Below are positions 8,701 to 16,336 of a stretch of DNA of 64,000 nt, one piece after another. This stretch comes from Beggiatoa alba B18LD (lineage in GTDB: Bacteria; Pseudomonadota; Gammaproteobacteria; Beggiatoales; Beggiatoaceae), in NCBI RefSeq assembly GCF_000245015.1, contig NZ_JH600070.1, forward strand, positions 1,695,716-1,759,715, read 5' to 3'. A program made the translations under genes and the position numbers. The notes beneath the pieces were generated by a model that was not told the DNA's origin, searched no databases, and worked only from the letters and a program-made list of their open reading frames with translations. How positions within the stretch are numbered: position 1 is the stretch's first letter; the number at the start of each line of letters is the position of its first letter.

Positions 8701-9924
8701 AACATGAGAGAACCAAAAATTTGGTTGTATAGCTTCCTCTGGGGTATAGCCTAAATGTTCAATAATATTTTCGCTGATATATAAAGCATTAAAATCTTTA
8801 ACAGGCGCATTGCTATAAATGACCACGGGACTATTTTGAATTAACTGCCGCAAACGGGCTTCACTTTGTCGTACCTCCTTATCCCGTTCTTGTAACGCAT
8901 TCGCCATTTTATTTAATGCTCGTGCTAATTGGCTAAACTCTCCAATATCATCTTTGATATAACTACGTGCATGTAAATTTCCCGCTGTTAATTGCTCAGT
9001 AAACGCTAATAACTGCCGAACTGGCTGTAATAACAACCACTTTCCTAATAACCATGTCAATAGCGCAACCGTCGCAGCCATGAGTGCGATGAGTAACAAA
9101 CTAAATAACAATTGCGTGTTTAACTCAGCTAAAAAAGTAGATGTTGGCAAACCAATAAAAACATACGCGCCAACTTGTTCATCAACATCTAATAAATGTG
9201 CAACACCATATAAACGCTCTATATTATCTAATTGGCTAGAAATAATTGTTTCAGTGGTAATCAAAGGAATCGGAAACTTTTGCCCCATCCATTTTTCATT
9301 ATCTATATTGTGATACAGGACAATACCATCAGTGTTAACGATGGTAAAAGTTGCATTAGGGGCTAAATTAAAACGTTTTATATGCTCGTATAAGGTGGGC
9401 AATCGTAGAGAAATATAGGGTAATAAACTAATTTCATGCGTTGCTGTAAAAATTGGCATCATCATGACAAAAACAGGCGTATGAGAAACAGGGCTAATTT
9501 GATAAGCACTGCTTAAACGTAATGTTTTTTTAACGTTATTAAATACCACGCCTTGTTTCACATTTTTAATAAATTGTGGAATATTTTGCGAACTGCATAA
9601 TAAATCTCCCTCAGGATTAACTAAGCCTAAATTGTCATACACCCTATCTGTATAAAAAATGAGTTTTTTCCAAATATTCTCACAATTTAATGTTTGCTCA
9701 GGAAAAGAGGACAAAAAGGCTAATAATTCTAAAGATTTTTCAATGGTGATTTGTTGTGCATGAGCAACAGCATGAGCACTTGAAATTGCCTCACGGTTTA
9801 ATGTTGCATACAACAGCTCTTTTTTATTCCATGTTTCATACGTCAACAAGGCTAAGGTGGGAATAAGAACGCTAAAAACCACCACAAGTAACCGTGTATT
9901 CAAATGAGAAAATAAATACCGCAT
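5704..9924 (-). CDS. Cache-HAMP-PAS hybrid histidine kinase with two receivers
   Basis: A membrane sensor kinase of 1406 residues. I use the inner ATG at 9924 because GAGGAAT lies just upstream; the reading frame is open to an ATG at 9987 (1427 residues) that lacks a ribosome site. In the 1427 numbering: helix 31-50, extracytoplasmic Cache-like domain 55-285, helix 292-315, HAMP 316-370, four PAS/PAC units (about 373-497, 503-613, 620-745, 752-872), HisKA with H916 (MSHELRTPLNS), HATPase with the GTGLGL box near 1095, receiver 1 with D1212 and receiver 2 with D1358. Both receivers look intact. No cognate regulator is adjacent; the signal is unknown. Confidence 0.9.
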   Translation of the reverse strand: MRYLFSHLNTRLLVVVFSVLIPTLALLTYETWNKKELLYATLNREAISSAHAVAHAQQITIEKSLELLAFLSSFPEQTLNCENIWKKLIFYTDRVYDNLGLVNPEGDLLCSSQNIPQFIKNVKQGVVFNNVKKTLRLSSAYQISPVSHTPVFVMMMPIFTATHEISLLPYISLRLPTLYEHIKRFNLAPNATFTIVNTDGIVLYHNIDNEKWMGQKFPIPLITTETIISSQLDNIERLYGVAHLLDVDEQVGAYVFIGLPTSTFLAELNTQLLFSLLLIALMAATVALLTWLLGKWLLLQPVRQLLAFTEQLTAGNLHARSYIKDDIGEFSQLARALNKMANALQERDKEVRQSEARLRQLIQNSPVVIYSNAPVKDFNALYISENIIEHLGYTPEEAIQPNFWFSHVHPDDLAKVHHALEQLFIEGRQCFEYRCLHHDGRYIWLREEIKLTYDEAGHPHDIVGHRYDISNEKNAVLELEQFFNMPSELFLVSNQDGYLMHLNEAWTTTLGYSLEELRSHHFSYFIHPDDLTETQSTANLLHTNIVKTVSIENRYRCKDGSYKWLSWNAVPSSKEGYFYAIARDVTARKQVEAELRQQKEMLDVILANISDSLIFTSQQGQILLTSAETLKIFGNAQDIFQLLHNTGEYGLYHTDKETPLTTDEMPLSRTLCGETLDNLELLVRNHHAPDGIWLMISGRPVYNTAGQINGSVIIARDITTRKQTEQALRDSEERLRAILENSLEVVSLSDVDTNVEYISSAITNVLGYLPEEFIGKAFFDLVHPDDTATALSDMRQLLENPNNIITQQLRFLHKDGGWRWIEANNSNHLQNPALRSLLTNFHDITERKNAEFALKQEREQLAKRVAERTEELSTANAELARTARLKDEFLANMSHELRTPLNSILGFSEILREQAIGTLTPRQLKSVTLIEDSGRHLLELINDILDVSKITSGHMELELSYVILRDICQASLNFINQQATKKQQKVNFNIDDPNIKILADGRRLKQVLVNLLNNAVKFTPNKGEVGLTVRGDIEQQCVYLTVWDTGIGIAEQDMPKLFKPFQQIDSSLTRNYEGTGLGLTLVQGMVEMHGGSIHLESKLNQGSRFTIHLPWRLNEFSLGTELMNAEANSYEETHDQIQLNSVLIVEDININADQIKRYANSLGIASAHILSFGSGVVEAARHLKPDVILLDLILPDMSGLDVLRQLKNTPQTTKIPVIIISIMDEYEHAIKLGASAYLQKPLTRQRLLETLQSIFTQADFQGSIPRQIPPNNTLEHDISARIKEQQYQILLAEDNESNIDYLLEYLNPKGFQITVTRNGKEAIERAKEIHPDIILMDIQMPVMDGLEAIQQLRADSEFANTPIIALTALAMPGDKQRCLATGATEYLSKPVGLKTLMTIIMRFLNL

Positions 9925-10364
9925 GTTATTCCTCGCTATCAAACAAAAAACATGGATAGAATTAATTTTAAGTTTCACATGACGCACTAAATCGTCAATA
10001 AACTAAATAAATATTAAATTTAGTCAACTCATTATTAACAACAAGTATAAAAATCGTTATGTAATATTTTATATAACGATATACGTAAATAATGTTAAGC
10101 TAACCTCCCCAATAAATTCTCCTGACTACGCATCTATATTAAAAATAATAAGATTTACTGATTGATAGATATCAAATTTAATCTATTAAAATTAATATCA
10201 ATTTAATAAAAAACCTCGTCGTAAAAAATATGGTATAACAAATTTATTGCGACTTTTGTAGAAAAAAACCGTTTTATCTGTCTTTTTACCTATTTGCTTA
10301 GTATCACACGCGCTGCATATTAACACTGGAAATCATCTTCAATATAGCAACAGAGGCAATGCTT
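9925..10364. other. Divergent promoter region, kinase / msrP
   Basis: About 440 very AT-rich bases between the divergent kinase and msrP genes. A perfect interrupted palindrome, ATCGTTAT (10053-10060) and ATAACGAT (10073-10080), could be a regulator site. No open reading frame or member of the repeat families is visible. Confidence 0.4.
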
Positions 10365-11333
10365 ATGCTTATTAAGCAATTAAAAGATATTCCGTCTCAT
10401 GAAATTACTGATGAACGCCTTTATAAAAGTCGTCGGCAATTTATGCAGACCGCTTTAGGAATAGGGATGAGTTTTGCAACCTCCTCATTAATATTACCTA
10501 ATACGGCTCATGCCGAAAAAGATGCAAAAGATTTGCCCGCACTCAATATTGCGTCAAAAAGCCCTCTAAGTACAACAGAGGAGGATTTAACCCCTTTTGA
10601 ATCAGTGAGTAGTTACAATAATTTTTATGAGTTTGGGATGGATAAAGACGACCCTGCCCGCAATGCACATACACTCACAACACGTCCTTGGTCTATCAAC
10701 ATTAGTGGTGAAGTTGCCAAGCCTATTACATTGGATATAGAAGATATTTTAAAACTTTTCCCTTTAGAAGAGCGTATTTATCGCCTACGCTGTGTTGAAG
10801 GCTGGTCTATGGTGATTCCTTGGATTGGGTTTTCACTGAACGCGCTGTTAAAACGGGCAGAGCCAACAGGCAACGCTAAATTTGTTGAATTTGAAACTTT
10901 ATTACGTCCTGAAGAAATGCAGGGGCAAAAAAGTAGTGTGTTAGCATGGCCTTATAAAGAAGGATTACGCTTAGACGAAGCCATGCACCCCTTAACAATT
11001 TTAAGCGTCGGTTTATATGGGCGGGTTTTACCCAATCAAAATGGTGCGCCTATCCGCTTAGTTGTCCCATGGAAATACGGTTTTAAGAGTATCAAATCTA
11101 TTGTTAAAATCCGCCTCGTGGAAAAACAGCCTATGGGCACATGGGAACAAACAGCAGCGAATGAATACGGTTTTTATTCAAACGTCAATCCTAACGTGTC
11201 TCATCCACGTTGGAGTCAAGCGCGAGAAAGACGAATTGGGGATTTTTTTAAACGTGATACCTTAATGTTTAACGGCTATGCGGAGCAAGTTGCCAGCTTA
11301 TACACAGGCATGGATTTAAAACAGTATTTTTAA
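10365..11333 (+). CDS. msrP: Periplasmic methionine sulfoxide reductase, molybdopterin subunit
   Basis: A 322-residue YedY/MsrP homologue that repairs oxidised methionine in periplasmic proteins using a molybdenum cofactor. A twin-arginine signal ([11 protein letters not shown], cleavage probably after AHA near residue 50) is followed by the oxidoreductase molybdopterin domain. The molybdenum-ligating cysteine is in YRLRCVEGW (about residue 143). I choose the ATG at 10365 because AGAGG stands eight bases upstream; an in-frame ATG at 10359 is too close to it. The haem partner msrQ, usually next to it, is not seen here, so electrons must come from a subunit encoded elsewhere. Confidence 0.92.
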   Translation: MLIKQLKDIPSHEITDERLYKSRRQFMQTALGIGMSFATSSLILPNTAHAEKDAKDLPALNIASKSPLSTTEEDLTPFESVSSYNNFYEFGMDKDDPARNAHTLTTRPWSINISGEVAKPITLDIEDILKLFPLEERIYRLRCVEGWSMVIPWIGFSLNALLKRAEPTGNAKFVEFETLLRPEEMQGQKSSVLAWPYKEGLRLDEAMHPLTILSVGLYGRVLPNQNGAPIRLVVPWKYGFKSIKSIVKIRLVEKQPMGTWEQTAANEYGFYSNVNPNVSHPRWSQARERRIGDFFKRDTLMFNGYAEQVASLYTGMDLKQYF

Positions 11334-11339
11334 GCAACA

Positions 11340-11400
11340 TTCGGCGAAATGATACAGAAAATAGCAAAAACAGATTAATTCTTAATTCAATTTCGCCGAA
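11340..11400. repeat. Mini inverted-repeat element between msrP and gpx
   Basis: A perfect 11-bp inverted repeat, TTCGGCGAAAT at 11340-11350 and ATTTCGCCGAA at 11390-11400, encloses 39 AT-rich bases. The arm resembles the inner part of the end of the main repeat family (TTCGGCGARATT), so this may be a stripped-down relative. It lies between convergent genes and could also fold as a transcription stop. Confidence 0.6.
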
Positions 11401-11420
11401 CGCGGTTTTTATCTTAAAAG

Positions 11421-11969
11421 CTACTGTTTTAACAACGTTTCAATGCTATCGATAAATTGAGGATCATCAGGTTTCACACGGCTAGGATAGCTACCAACCA
11501 GCGTGCCATTTTTATCTAGTAGATATTTATGAAAATTCCAGCGAGGATATTCCCCCGCCAAATTTGCCAGCATTTGATAAAGCGGGTGTGGATTTTTTTC
11601 ACTCGCGCTGACTTTTTCAAACATGGGAAATTCAACCCCATACGTTAAACGGCAGAAACTTTGAATTTCTGTTTCGCTACCGGGTTCTTGCCCACCAAAA
11701 TCGTTAGAAGGAAAACCTAAAATCACTAACCCTTGATCACGATATTTGCGATATAAGGCTTCTAACCCTTCATATTGAGGGGTATATCCGCATTTACTTG
11801 CGGTATTAACAATTAAGACAACTTTGCCTTGATAGGCAGTACAAAGATTTACGGTTTGCTTCTCAGTTAAAGGACGCACGTCAAAATCTAAAGTTTTCGG
11901 ACACGCGCCTAACGTGCTTGAAGGGACAGCGTAAAGCATAAATAATGTGGACAACCAATATTTGTTCAT
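11421..11969 (-). CDS. Exported glutathione peroxidase
   Basis: A 182-residue thiol peroxidase of the GPx/BtuE family. The start at 11969 is preferred over one at 11984 because GAGG lies five bases upstream. An N-terminal signal (MNKYWLSTLFMLYAVPSSTLGA) indicates export, which is less usual for this family. Active-site elements are NTASKCGYTPQ (peroxidatic cysteine), the FPSNDFGGQEPG loop with its glutamine, and PRWNFHKYLLD with Trp and Asn. It lies convergent to msrP; both would protect the cell envelope from oxidation. Confidence 0.88.
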   Translation of the reverse strand: MNKYWLSTLFMLYAVPSSTLGACPKTLDFDVRPLTEKQTVNLCTAYQGKVVLIVNTASKCGYTPQYEGLEALYRKYRDQGLVILGFPSNDFGGQEPGSETEIQSFCRLTYGVEFPMFEKVSASEKNPHPLYQMLANLAGEYPRWNFHKYLLDKNGTLVGSYPSRVKPDDPQFIDSIETLLKQ

Positions 11970-12132
11970 AACAACCTCACTCACATAACGCCCTTATTGT
12001 TAAAGTCTTACCTTATATCGTCACATACAAATCAATAAGATAAGATGTTTTTGTATGAGCATTGATATAGCCTAGCTGAGTTATTTTTCAATAGGTTCTC
12101 TTCATAATTTGTTTTTTTAGGATAAAAGTTTC

Positions 12133-13218
12133 ATGACGTTACGCCCTTATAATTTTAGTGCAGGCCCTGCAGTTATGCCGACAGAAGTATTAGAACAAGC
12201 GCAAGCGGAATTATTAGACTGGCGCGGTACAGGCATGTCAGTAATGGAAATGAGCCATAGAGGCAAGGAGTTTACGCAAATCGCTGAAGAAGCAGAAAGT
12301 GATTTACGCGAATTATTAAATATTCCTGCCAATTATCGAGTGATGTTTTTACAGGGGGGCGCGTCTAGTCAATTTGCAATGATTCCACTGAATTTATTAC
12401 GTGGTAAAACGCAGGCAGATTACTGTAATACTGGGATTTGGTCACAAAAAGCCATTGCCGAAGCACAACGCTATTGTTCTGTGAATGTGGTGACAGATTC
12501 TACCGCGAATAAATTTACCAGTATCGCAGACCCCAGTACGTGGCAGTTAAACCCGAATGCGGCTTATGTGCATTACATTGCAAATGAAACCATTAACGGC
12601 TTAGAGCTACACACCCCGCCCCAAGTTGGCGATGTCCCCTTAATTAGCGATATGTCTTCTACGATTCTATCGCGTCCAATTGATGTCAATCAGTTTGCGG
12701 CGATTTATGCGGGTGCGCAAAAAAATATCGGGCCTGCGGGTTTAAGTGTTGTGATTGTACGCGAAGATTTATTAGGCAATCCCTTATCCTTCACTCCAAC
12801 CATGTTTAATTACAAAGTCATGGCAGATGAAAAATCCATGTACAACACGCCACCAACTTACACTTGGTATTTAGCGGGTTTAGTCTTTAAATGGTTGAAA
12901 AAGCAAGGCGGACTTACTGCCATTGCAGAAACCAATCAACGCAAAGCAACTGCTTTATATAAAGCCATTGATGACTCTGATTTTTACAATAACGCAATAG
13001 AACTGCGCTATCGTTCATGGATGAATGTGCCTTTTACTTTAGCGGATGCGAATTTAGAAAAGACTTTTTTAGCAGAGGCAGCACAAGCGGGGTTATTAAC
13101 CTTAGCGGGTCATCGCACAGTTGGCGGATTACGTGCCAGTATTTACAATGCAATGCCAGAATCTGGGGTAAAAGCCTTAATTGACTTTATGCAAGCGTTT
13201 GCAAAACGCTATGGTTAA
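12133..13218 (+). CDS. serC: Phosphoserine aminotransferase
   Basis: A 361-residue PLP enzyme, the normal length, that converts 3-phosphohydroxypyruvate to phosphoserine and also acts in pyridoxal phosphate synthesis. Visible markers are the N-terminal YNFSAGPAVMPTEVL, the HYIANETINGLE substrate loop and the PLP lysine in YAGAQKNIGPAGL. It is a single-gene unit; a repeat element begins two bases beyond its stop codon and supplies the likely terminator. Confidence 0.97.
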   Translation: MTLRPYNFSAGPAVMPTEVLEQAQAELLDWRGTGMSVMEMSHRGKEFTQIAEEAESDLRELLNIPANYRVMFLQGGASSQFAMIPLNLLRGKTQADYCNTGIWSQKAIAEAQRYCSVNVVTDSTANKFTSIADPSTWQLNPNAAYVHYIANETINGLELHTPPQVGDVPLISDMSSTILSRPIDVNQFAAIYAGAQKNIGPAGLSVVIVREDLLGNPLSFTPTMFNYKVMADEKSMYNTPPTYTWYLAGLVFKWLKKQGGLTAIAETNQRKATALYKAIDDSDFYNNAIELRYRSWMNVPFTLADANLEKTFLAEAAQAGLLTLAGHRTVGGLRASIYNAMPESGVKALIDFMQAFAKRYG

Positions 13219-13220
13219 TT

Positions 13221-13434
13221 AACCTGAGTTTGGCAAGATTTATAAAATAAAACAGAGACCTGCTAGGTTTTAAAAACCTAGCAGGTCTTTTTTTGTCTGA
13301 ATCAGAATTAGCAGAATTAAAAAACGTGATTCGCGTTAATTTCTTGGTTTAAGGGGTTTAAATTCTGTTAATTCTGAAAATTCTGATTCAGACAATCTCT
13401 TGTCTTTTTAAAAAAATCCCGCCAAACTCGGGCT
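13221..13434 (+). repeat. MITE-like repeat, complete copy R3
   Basis: A full copy: left end AACCTGAGTTTGGCAAGATT, TTATAAAATAAAACAGA spacer, GACCTGCTAGG hairpin with T run, inner palindrome GTCTGAATCAGAATT...AATTCTGATTCAGAC, TTGTCTTTTTAAAA block, and right end ATCCCGCCAAACTCGGGCTAA. The two ends are inverted repeats. It serves as the best reference copy for the family. Confidence 0.88.
13257..13294 (+). terminator. Repeat-borne terminator after serC
   Basis: A 31-base hairpin (GACCTGCTAGGTTTT / AAAACCTAGCAGGTC) followed by seven T residues, inside repeat R3. It has the form of a strong rho-independent terminator about 40 bases past the serC stop. Confidence 0.8.
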
Positions 13435-13438
13435 AATT

Positions 13439-13496
13439 AACCTGAGTTCGGCGAGATTCTGTTAAATTGTCTGAATCAGGATTCACAGATTAATTA
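13439..13496 (+). repeat. Second, truncated repeat copy R3b
   Basis: Directly behind R3 a new left end (AACCTGAGTTCGGCGAGATT) starts and is followed by TTGTCTGAATCAGGATTCACAG, then ends. It is a tandem, truncated copy of the same family. Confidence 0.75.
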
Positions 13497-13499
13497 AAC

Positions 13500-13532
13500 A
13501 AAAAAAATTCCCATGTAGTGCTTGCATGGGAA
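13500..13532 (-). terminator. Terminator of the pilin gene
   Basis: On the minus strand TTCCCATG / CATGGGAA forms a hairpin with a short loop followed by eight T residues, 34 bases beyond the pilin stop. Confidence 0.85.
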
Positions 13533-13566
13533 TGAGAGCCATCAAAAAACGGAGTAATAAAGGGAA

Positions 13567-14004
13567 TTAGCGACAATTACTGGGTAAATAAACGGAATTA
13601 ATTTCTTGACCTGCAGGAATACCATCAGTCGTACAATCCCATAAACGGCGTTCATAGTTATAAACGTTTCGCACCTGTTTTCCTGCTAGATTTGGCCCTG
13701 CTGAAGTTCGCATGGTTGCTTGAATATAGTAAAGATTATCGTCAATTGTCCCTGTCTCTACATAACTTGTATAAACCCCACTATTTTTAGTGCCTGGTAA
13801 GCTTGATAGAGGAGGCCAAATTCCCCATGTCAATTGATATTCTACCAGTGGAGTTTTTAATCCAGCCATCAGTTGAATAGCATCAGATACTTTCGCGCGG
13901 GTTGTGTAATCAGTGTAAATTGGATAAGCAATCGATGCGAGTACACCAATGATAGCAATGACTACCATTAACTCAATAATGCTAAACCCTTGTTGCATTT
14001 TCAT
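13567..14004 (-). CDS. Type IV major pilin-like protein
   Basis: A 145-residue prepilin. The start at 14004 is preceded by AGGAG at proper spacing; the frame is open further upstream, but that stretch lacks both a ribosome site and leader-peptide character. The class III leader is MKMQQG followed by FSIIELMVVIAIIGVLASIA, with the glutamate at mature position 5. Two cysteines near the C-terminus (WDCTTDG and SNCR) give the usual disulfide D-region. It stands alone, without pilus assembly genes. It could be PilA or a related minor pilin; the length fits a major subunit. Confidence 0.9.
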   Translation of the reverse strand: MKMQQGFSIIELMVVIAIIGVLASIAYPIYTDYTTRAKVSDAIQLMAGLKTPLVEYQLTWGIWPPLSSLPGTKNSGVYTSYVETGTIDDNLYYIQATMRTSAGPNLAGKQVRNVYNYERRLWDCTTDGIPAGQEINSVYLPSNCR

Positions 14005-14410
14005 AACTATCTCCTGAACAGAAATAAACAGCTTTACTGAATTTATCGTTCGGTCATAATCCTTATTCACATTCTCAATGGCACAGATTATGCCAACAAA
14101 TGCGTAATTAATTATGTTTTAACTTATTGTTTTATAGGTTTTTATGGGGATTTTTTGAGGGAAAGCGAACGATACATTTAACATATCAACAATTGCCTGT
14201 TGTAGGTCAACAAGCTTTGTTGAAAAACAACAAGTCTGCAATCAATTTTAACCGCGATTGCATACTGTTAATTATACCATTACTTAGTGATAGTTTATTG
14301 AAAAAATTTATATTTTTTAGATTTTTTATCAGTATCACACTACAAAAAATTACTGTTAACCTTGCATGAAAACAACATGCCTATCAACTTAACAACTATA
14401 AGCAAGAGCT
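14005..14410. other. Intergenic region between pilin and ABC exporter
   Basis: About 400 bases between divergent genes. It holds the pilin ribosome site and short imperfect repeats (GTTGTAGGTCAACAAG, TTGAAAAACAACAAG). An open frame at 14127-14369 has no ribosome site or recognisable content, and I do not call it a gene. Confidence 0.4.
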
Positions 14411-16222
14411 ATGCAAGTTTCCTCCTACCTCCGTACTCAACACCCTCACAGCACACAACGCGACCACCAAAACTTACGAGATATGCTGCCCTACTTATGG
14501 GACTATCGCGGGCGCGTTGTCTTCGCACTACTAACGCTTGTTTTTGCCAAACTTGCCAATGTCGGCGCACCCTTATTATTAAAAGACATTGTCGACAGCC
14601 TCGATAAATCGCAACAAAACATTTTAATTTTGCCTGTCCTCCTGCTGTGCATATACGGCTTACTTCGCCTTGCCAGCGCGTTTTTTAACGAATTACGCGA
14701 TAGCCTATTTGCCCGTGTGCGTTACCACACCATGCGCCAAGTATCCTGTAAAACCCTGCACCACCTGCATAAACTCTCCCTACGCTTTCACCTAGACCGA
14801 CAAACGGGCGCAATTTCGCGCGACTTAGAACGCGGGACGCGAAGTGTCAGCAGTATTCTGAACTACCTCGTTTTTAATATTATTCCAACCCTTGCAGAGT
14901 TTTTACTGATTGCCTTAATCCTACTCAGCCAATACGACATTAAATTTACCCTTATCACCTTTGTAACTGTAGCAATTTACATCGCTTTTACCCTTGCCAT
15001 TACCGAATGGCGCATGGAATTTCGCCATACCATGAACGCCAAAGAATCTGAAGCAAATTATCAAGCCATTGATAGCCTTGTTAATTATGAAACCGTTAAA
15101 TACTTCGGCAATGAAGCCTTTGAAGTACAACGCTACAGCAACACCTTACACGCTTGGGAAGAGGCAGCCGTCAAAAGTCAAACCTCCATGTCCGTCCTCA
15201 ACTTTGGACAATCCGCCATTATCGCCGTAGGCAGTACCCTCATTCTCTTCTATGCCAGCCAAAGCGTTGTTACAGGACACATGAGCTTAGGCGACCTCGT
15301 CCTTGTGAACACCTTCCTACTACAACTTTTCATCCCTTTAAATTTTCTCGGCATACTCTACCGCGCCATTAAATACGCACTGGTTGACATGGACATGCTC
15401 TTTCGTCTCCTAGAACAAACGCCCGAAATTCAAGACGCGCCCGACGCAAAACCCTTACAACTCACACAAGCCCAAGTACAATTTAAAAACGTCCACTTTC
15501 ACTACCAACCCGACCGCCCCATTTTGCACAACATCAATTTCAACATCCCCCAAGGGCACAAAGTCGCCGTTGTCGGTGCGAGTGGTGCAGGAAAATCCAC
15601 CCTTGCCCGCCTACTATTTCGCTTTTACGACGTAACACAAGGCAGTATTCACATTAACGGGCAAGACATCCGCACCCTCACAACGGCAAGTCTCCGTACA
15701 ATCATGGGCATCGTGCCACAAGACACCGTCTTATTTAACGACACGATTTACTACAACATCGCCTACGCCGACCCCAACGCCGACGAAACCGCCATACACA
15801 CCGCCGCCAAAATTGCCAATGTGCACGACTTTATCCAACAACTCCCCCAAGGCTACCAAACCCTAGTCGGCGAACGCGGTTTAAAACTCTCAGGCGGAGA
15901 AAAACAACGCATTGCCATTGCCCGCGCTATCCTCAAACGCCCACACATCCTCATTTTTGACGAAGCAACCGCCTCACTAGACTCCAAATCAGAACAAGCC
16001 ATACAAAACGCCCTCAACGAACTTGCCCACCAACACACAACACTCGTGATTGCACATCGCCTCTCCACCATCATTGATGCTGATGAAATTCTCGTGATGG
16101 AACAAGGACACATTGTCGAACGTGGCACACATACACAACTACTCACCCAACAAGGCGCGTATGCCCACCTGTGGCAACTGCAACAACAAGAACGGACAAA
16201 CTCACCAACTGAAAACAGATAA
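14411..16222 (+). CDS. Atm1-type ABC exporter (glutathione/metal related)
   Basis: A 603-residue fused membrane-ATPase half transporter. The N-terminal region has about six helices; the phrase NYETVKYFGNEAFEVQRY is characteristic of the Atm1/HMT1/ABCB7 group, which exports glutathione-linked sulfur or heavy-metal compounds. The ATPase domain shows Walker A VGASGAGKST (about 388-397), signature LSGGEKQRIAIARA (about 492), Walker B ILIFDEATASLDS and an H-loop VIAHRLST. Codons are unusually C-rich (ccc, cgc, aac) compared with serC or murD, as in the next gene. The exact substrate is not determinable. Confidence 0.9.
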   Translation: MQVSSYLRTQHPHSTQRDHQNLRDMLPYLWDYRGRVVFALLTLVFAKLANVGAPLLLKDIVDSLDKSQQNILILPVLLLCIYGLLRLASAFFNELRDSLFARVRYHTMRQVSCKTLHHLHKLSLRFHLDRQTGAISRDLERGTRSVSSILNYLVFNIIPTLAEFLLIALILLSQYDIKFTLITFVTVAIYIAFTLAITEWRMEFRHTMNAKESEANYQAIDSLVNYETVKYFGNEAFEVQRYSNTLHAWEEAAVKSQTSMSVLNFGQSAIIAVGSTLILFYASQSVVTGHMSLGDLVLVNTFLLQLFIPLNFLGILYRAIKYALVDMDMLFRLLEQTPEIQDAPDAKPLQLTQAQVQFKNVHFHYQPDRPILHNINFNIPQGHKVAVVGASGAGKSTLARLLFRFYDVTQGSIHINGQDIRTLTTASLRTIMGIVPQDTVLFNDTIYYNIAYADPNADETAIHTAAKIANVHDFIQQLPQGYQTLVGERGLKLSGGEKQRIAIARAILKRPHILIFDEATASLDSKSEQAIQNALNELAHQHTTLVIAHRLSTIIDADEILVMEQGHIVERGTHTQLLTQQGAYAHLWQLQQQERTNSPTENR

Positions 16223-16336
16223 CACACCTTTATAAATTTTATCCACCCGCCTACTTGTACGCTAAAATAACTAGCGTGCGAGTTCTCGCATCATTACCCC
16301 TATGATTCCCCTCTCAGCCCTCAAAAAGTCATCACC

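Noticed and set aside
5704-9924. Transposon or phage region around the large kinases
   Set aside because: Only short non-coding repeats are seen; no transposase, integrase or phage structural genes are present.
9925-9987. Extra 21 N-terminal residues of the Cache/PAS kinase
   Set aside because: The upstream ATG has no ribosome site, while the inner ATG at 9924 has GAGGAAT at good spacing and begins just before the membrane helix.
14127-14369. An 80-residue gene upstream of the ABC exporter
   Set aside because: No ribosome site, odd composition and no recognisable content; it lies in a divergent promoter region.
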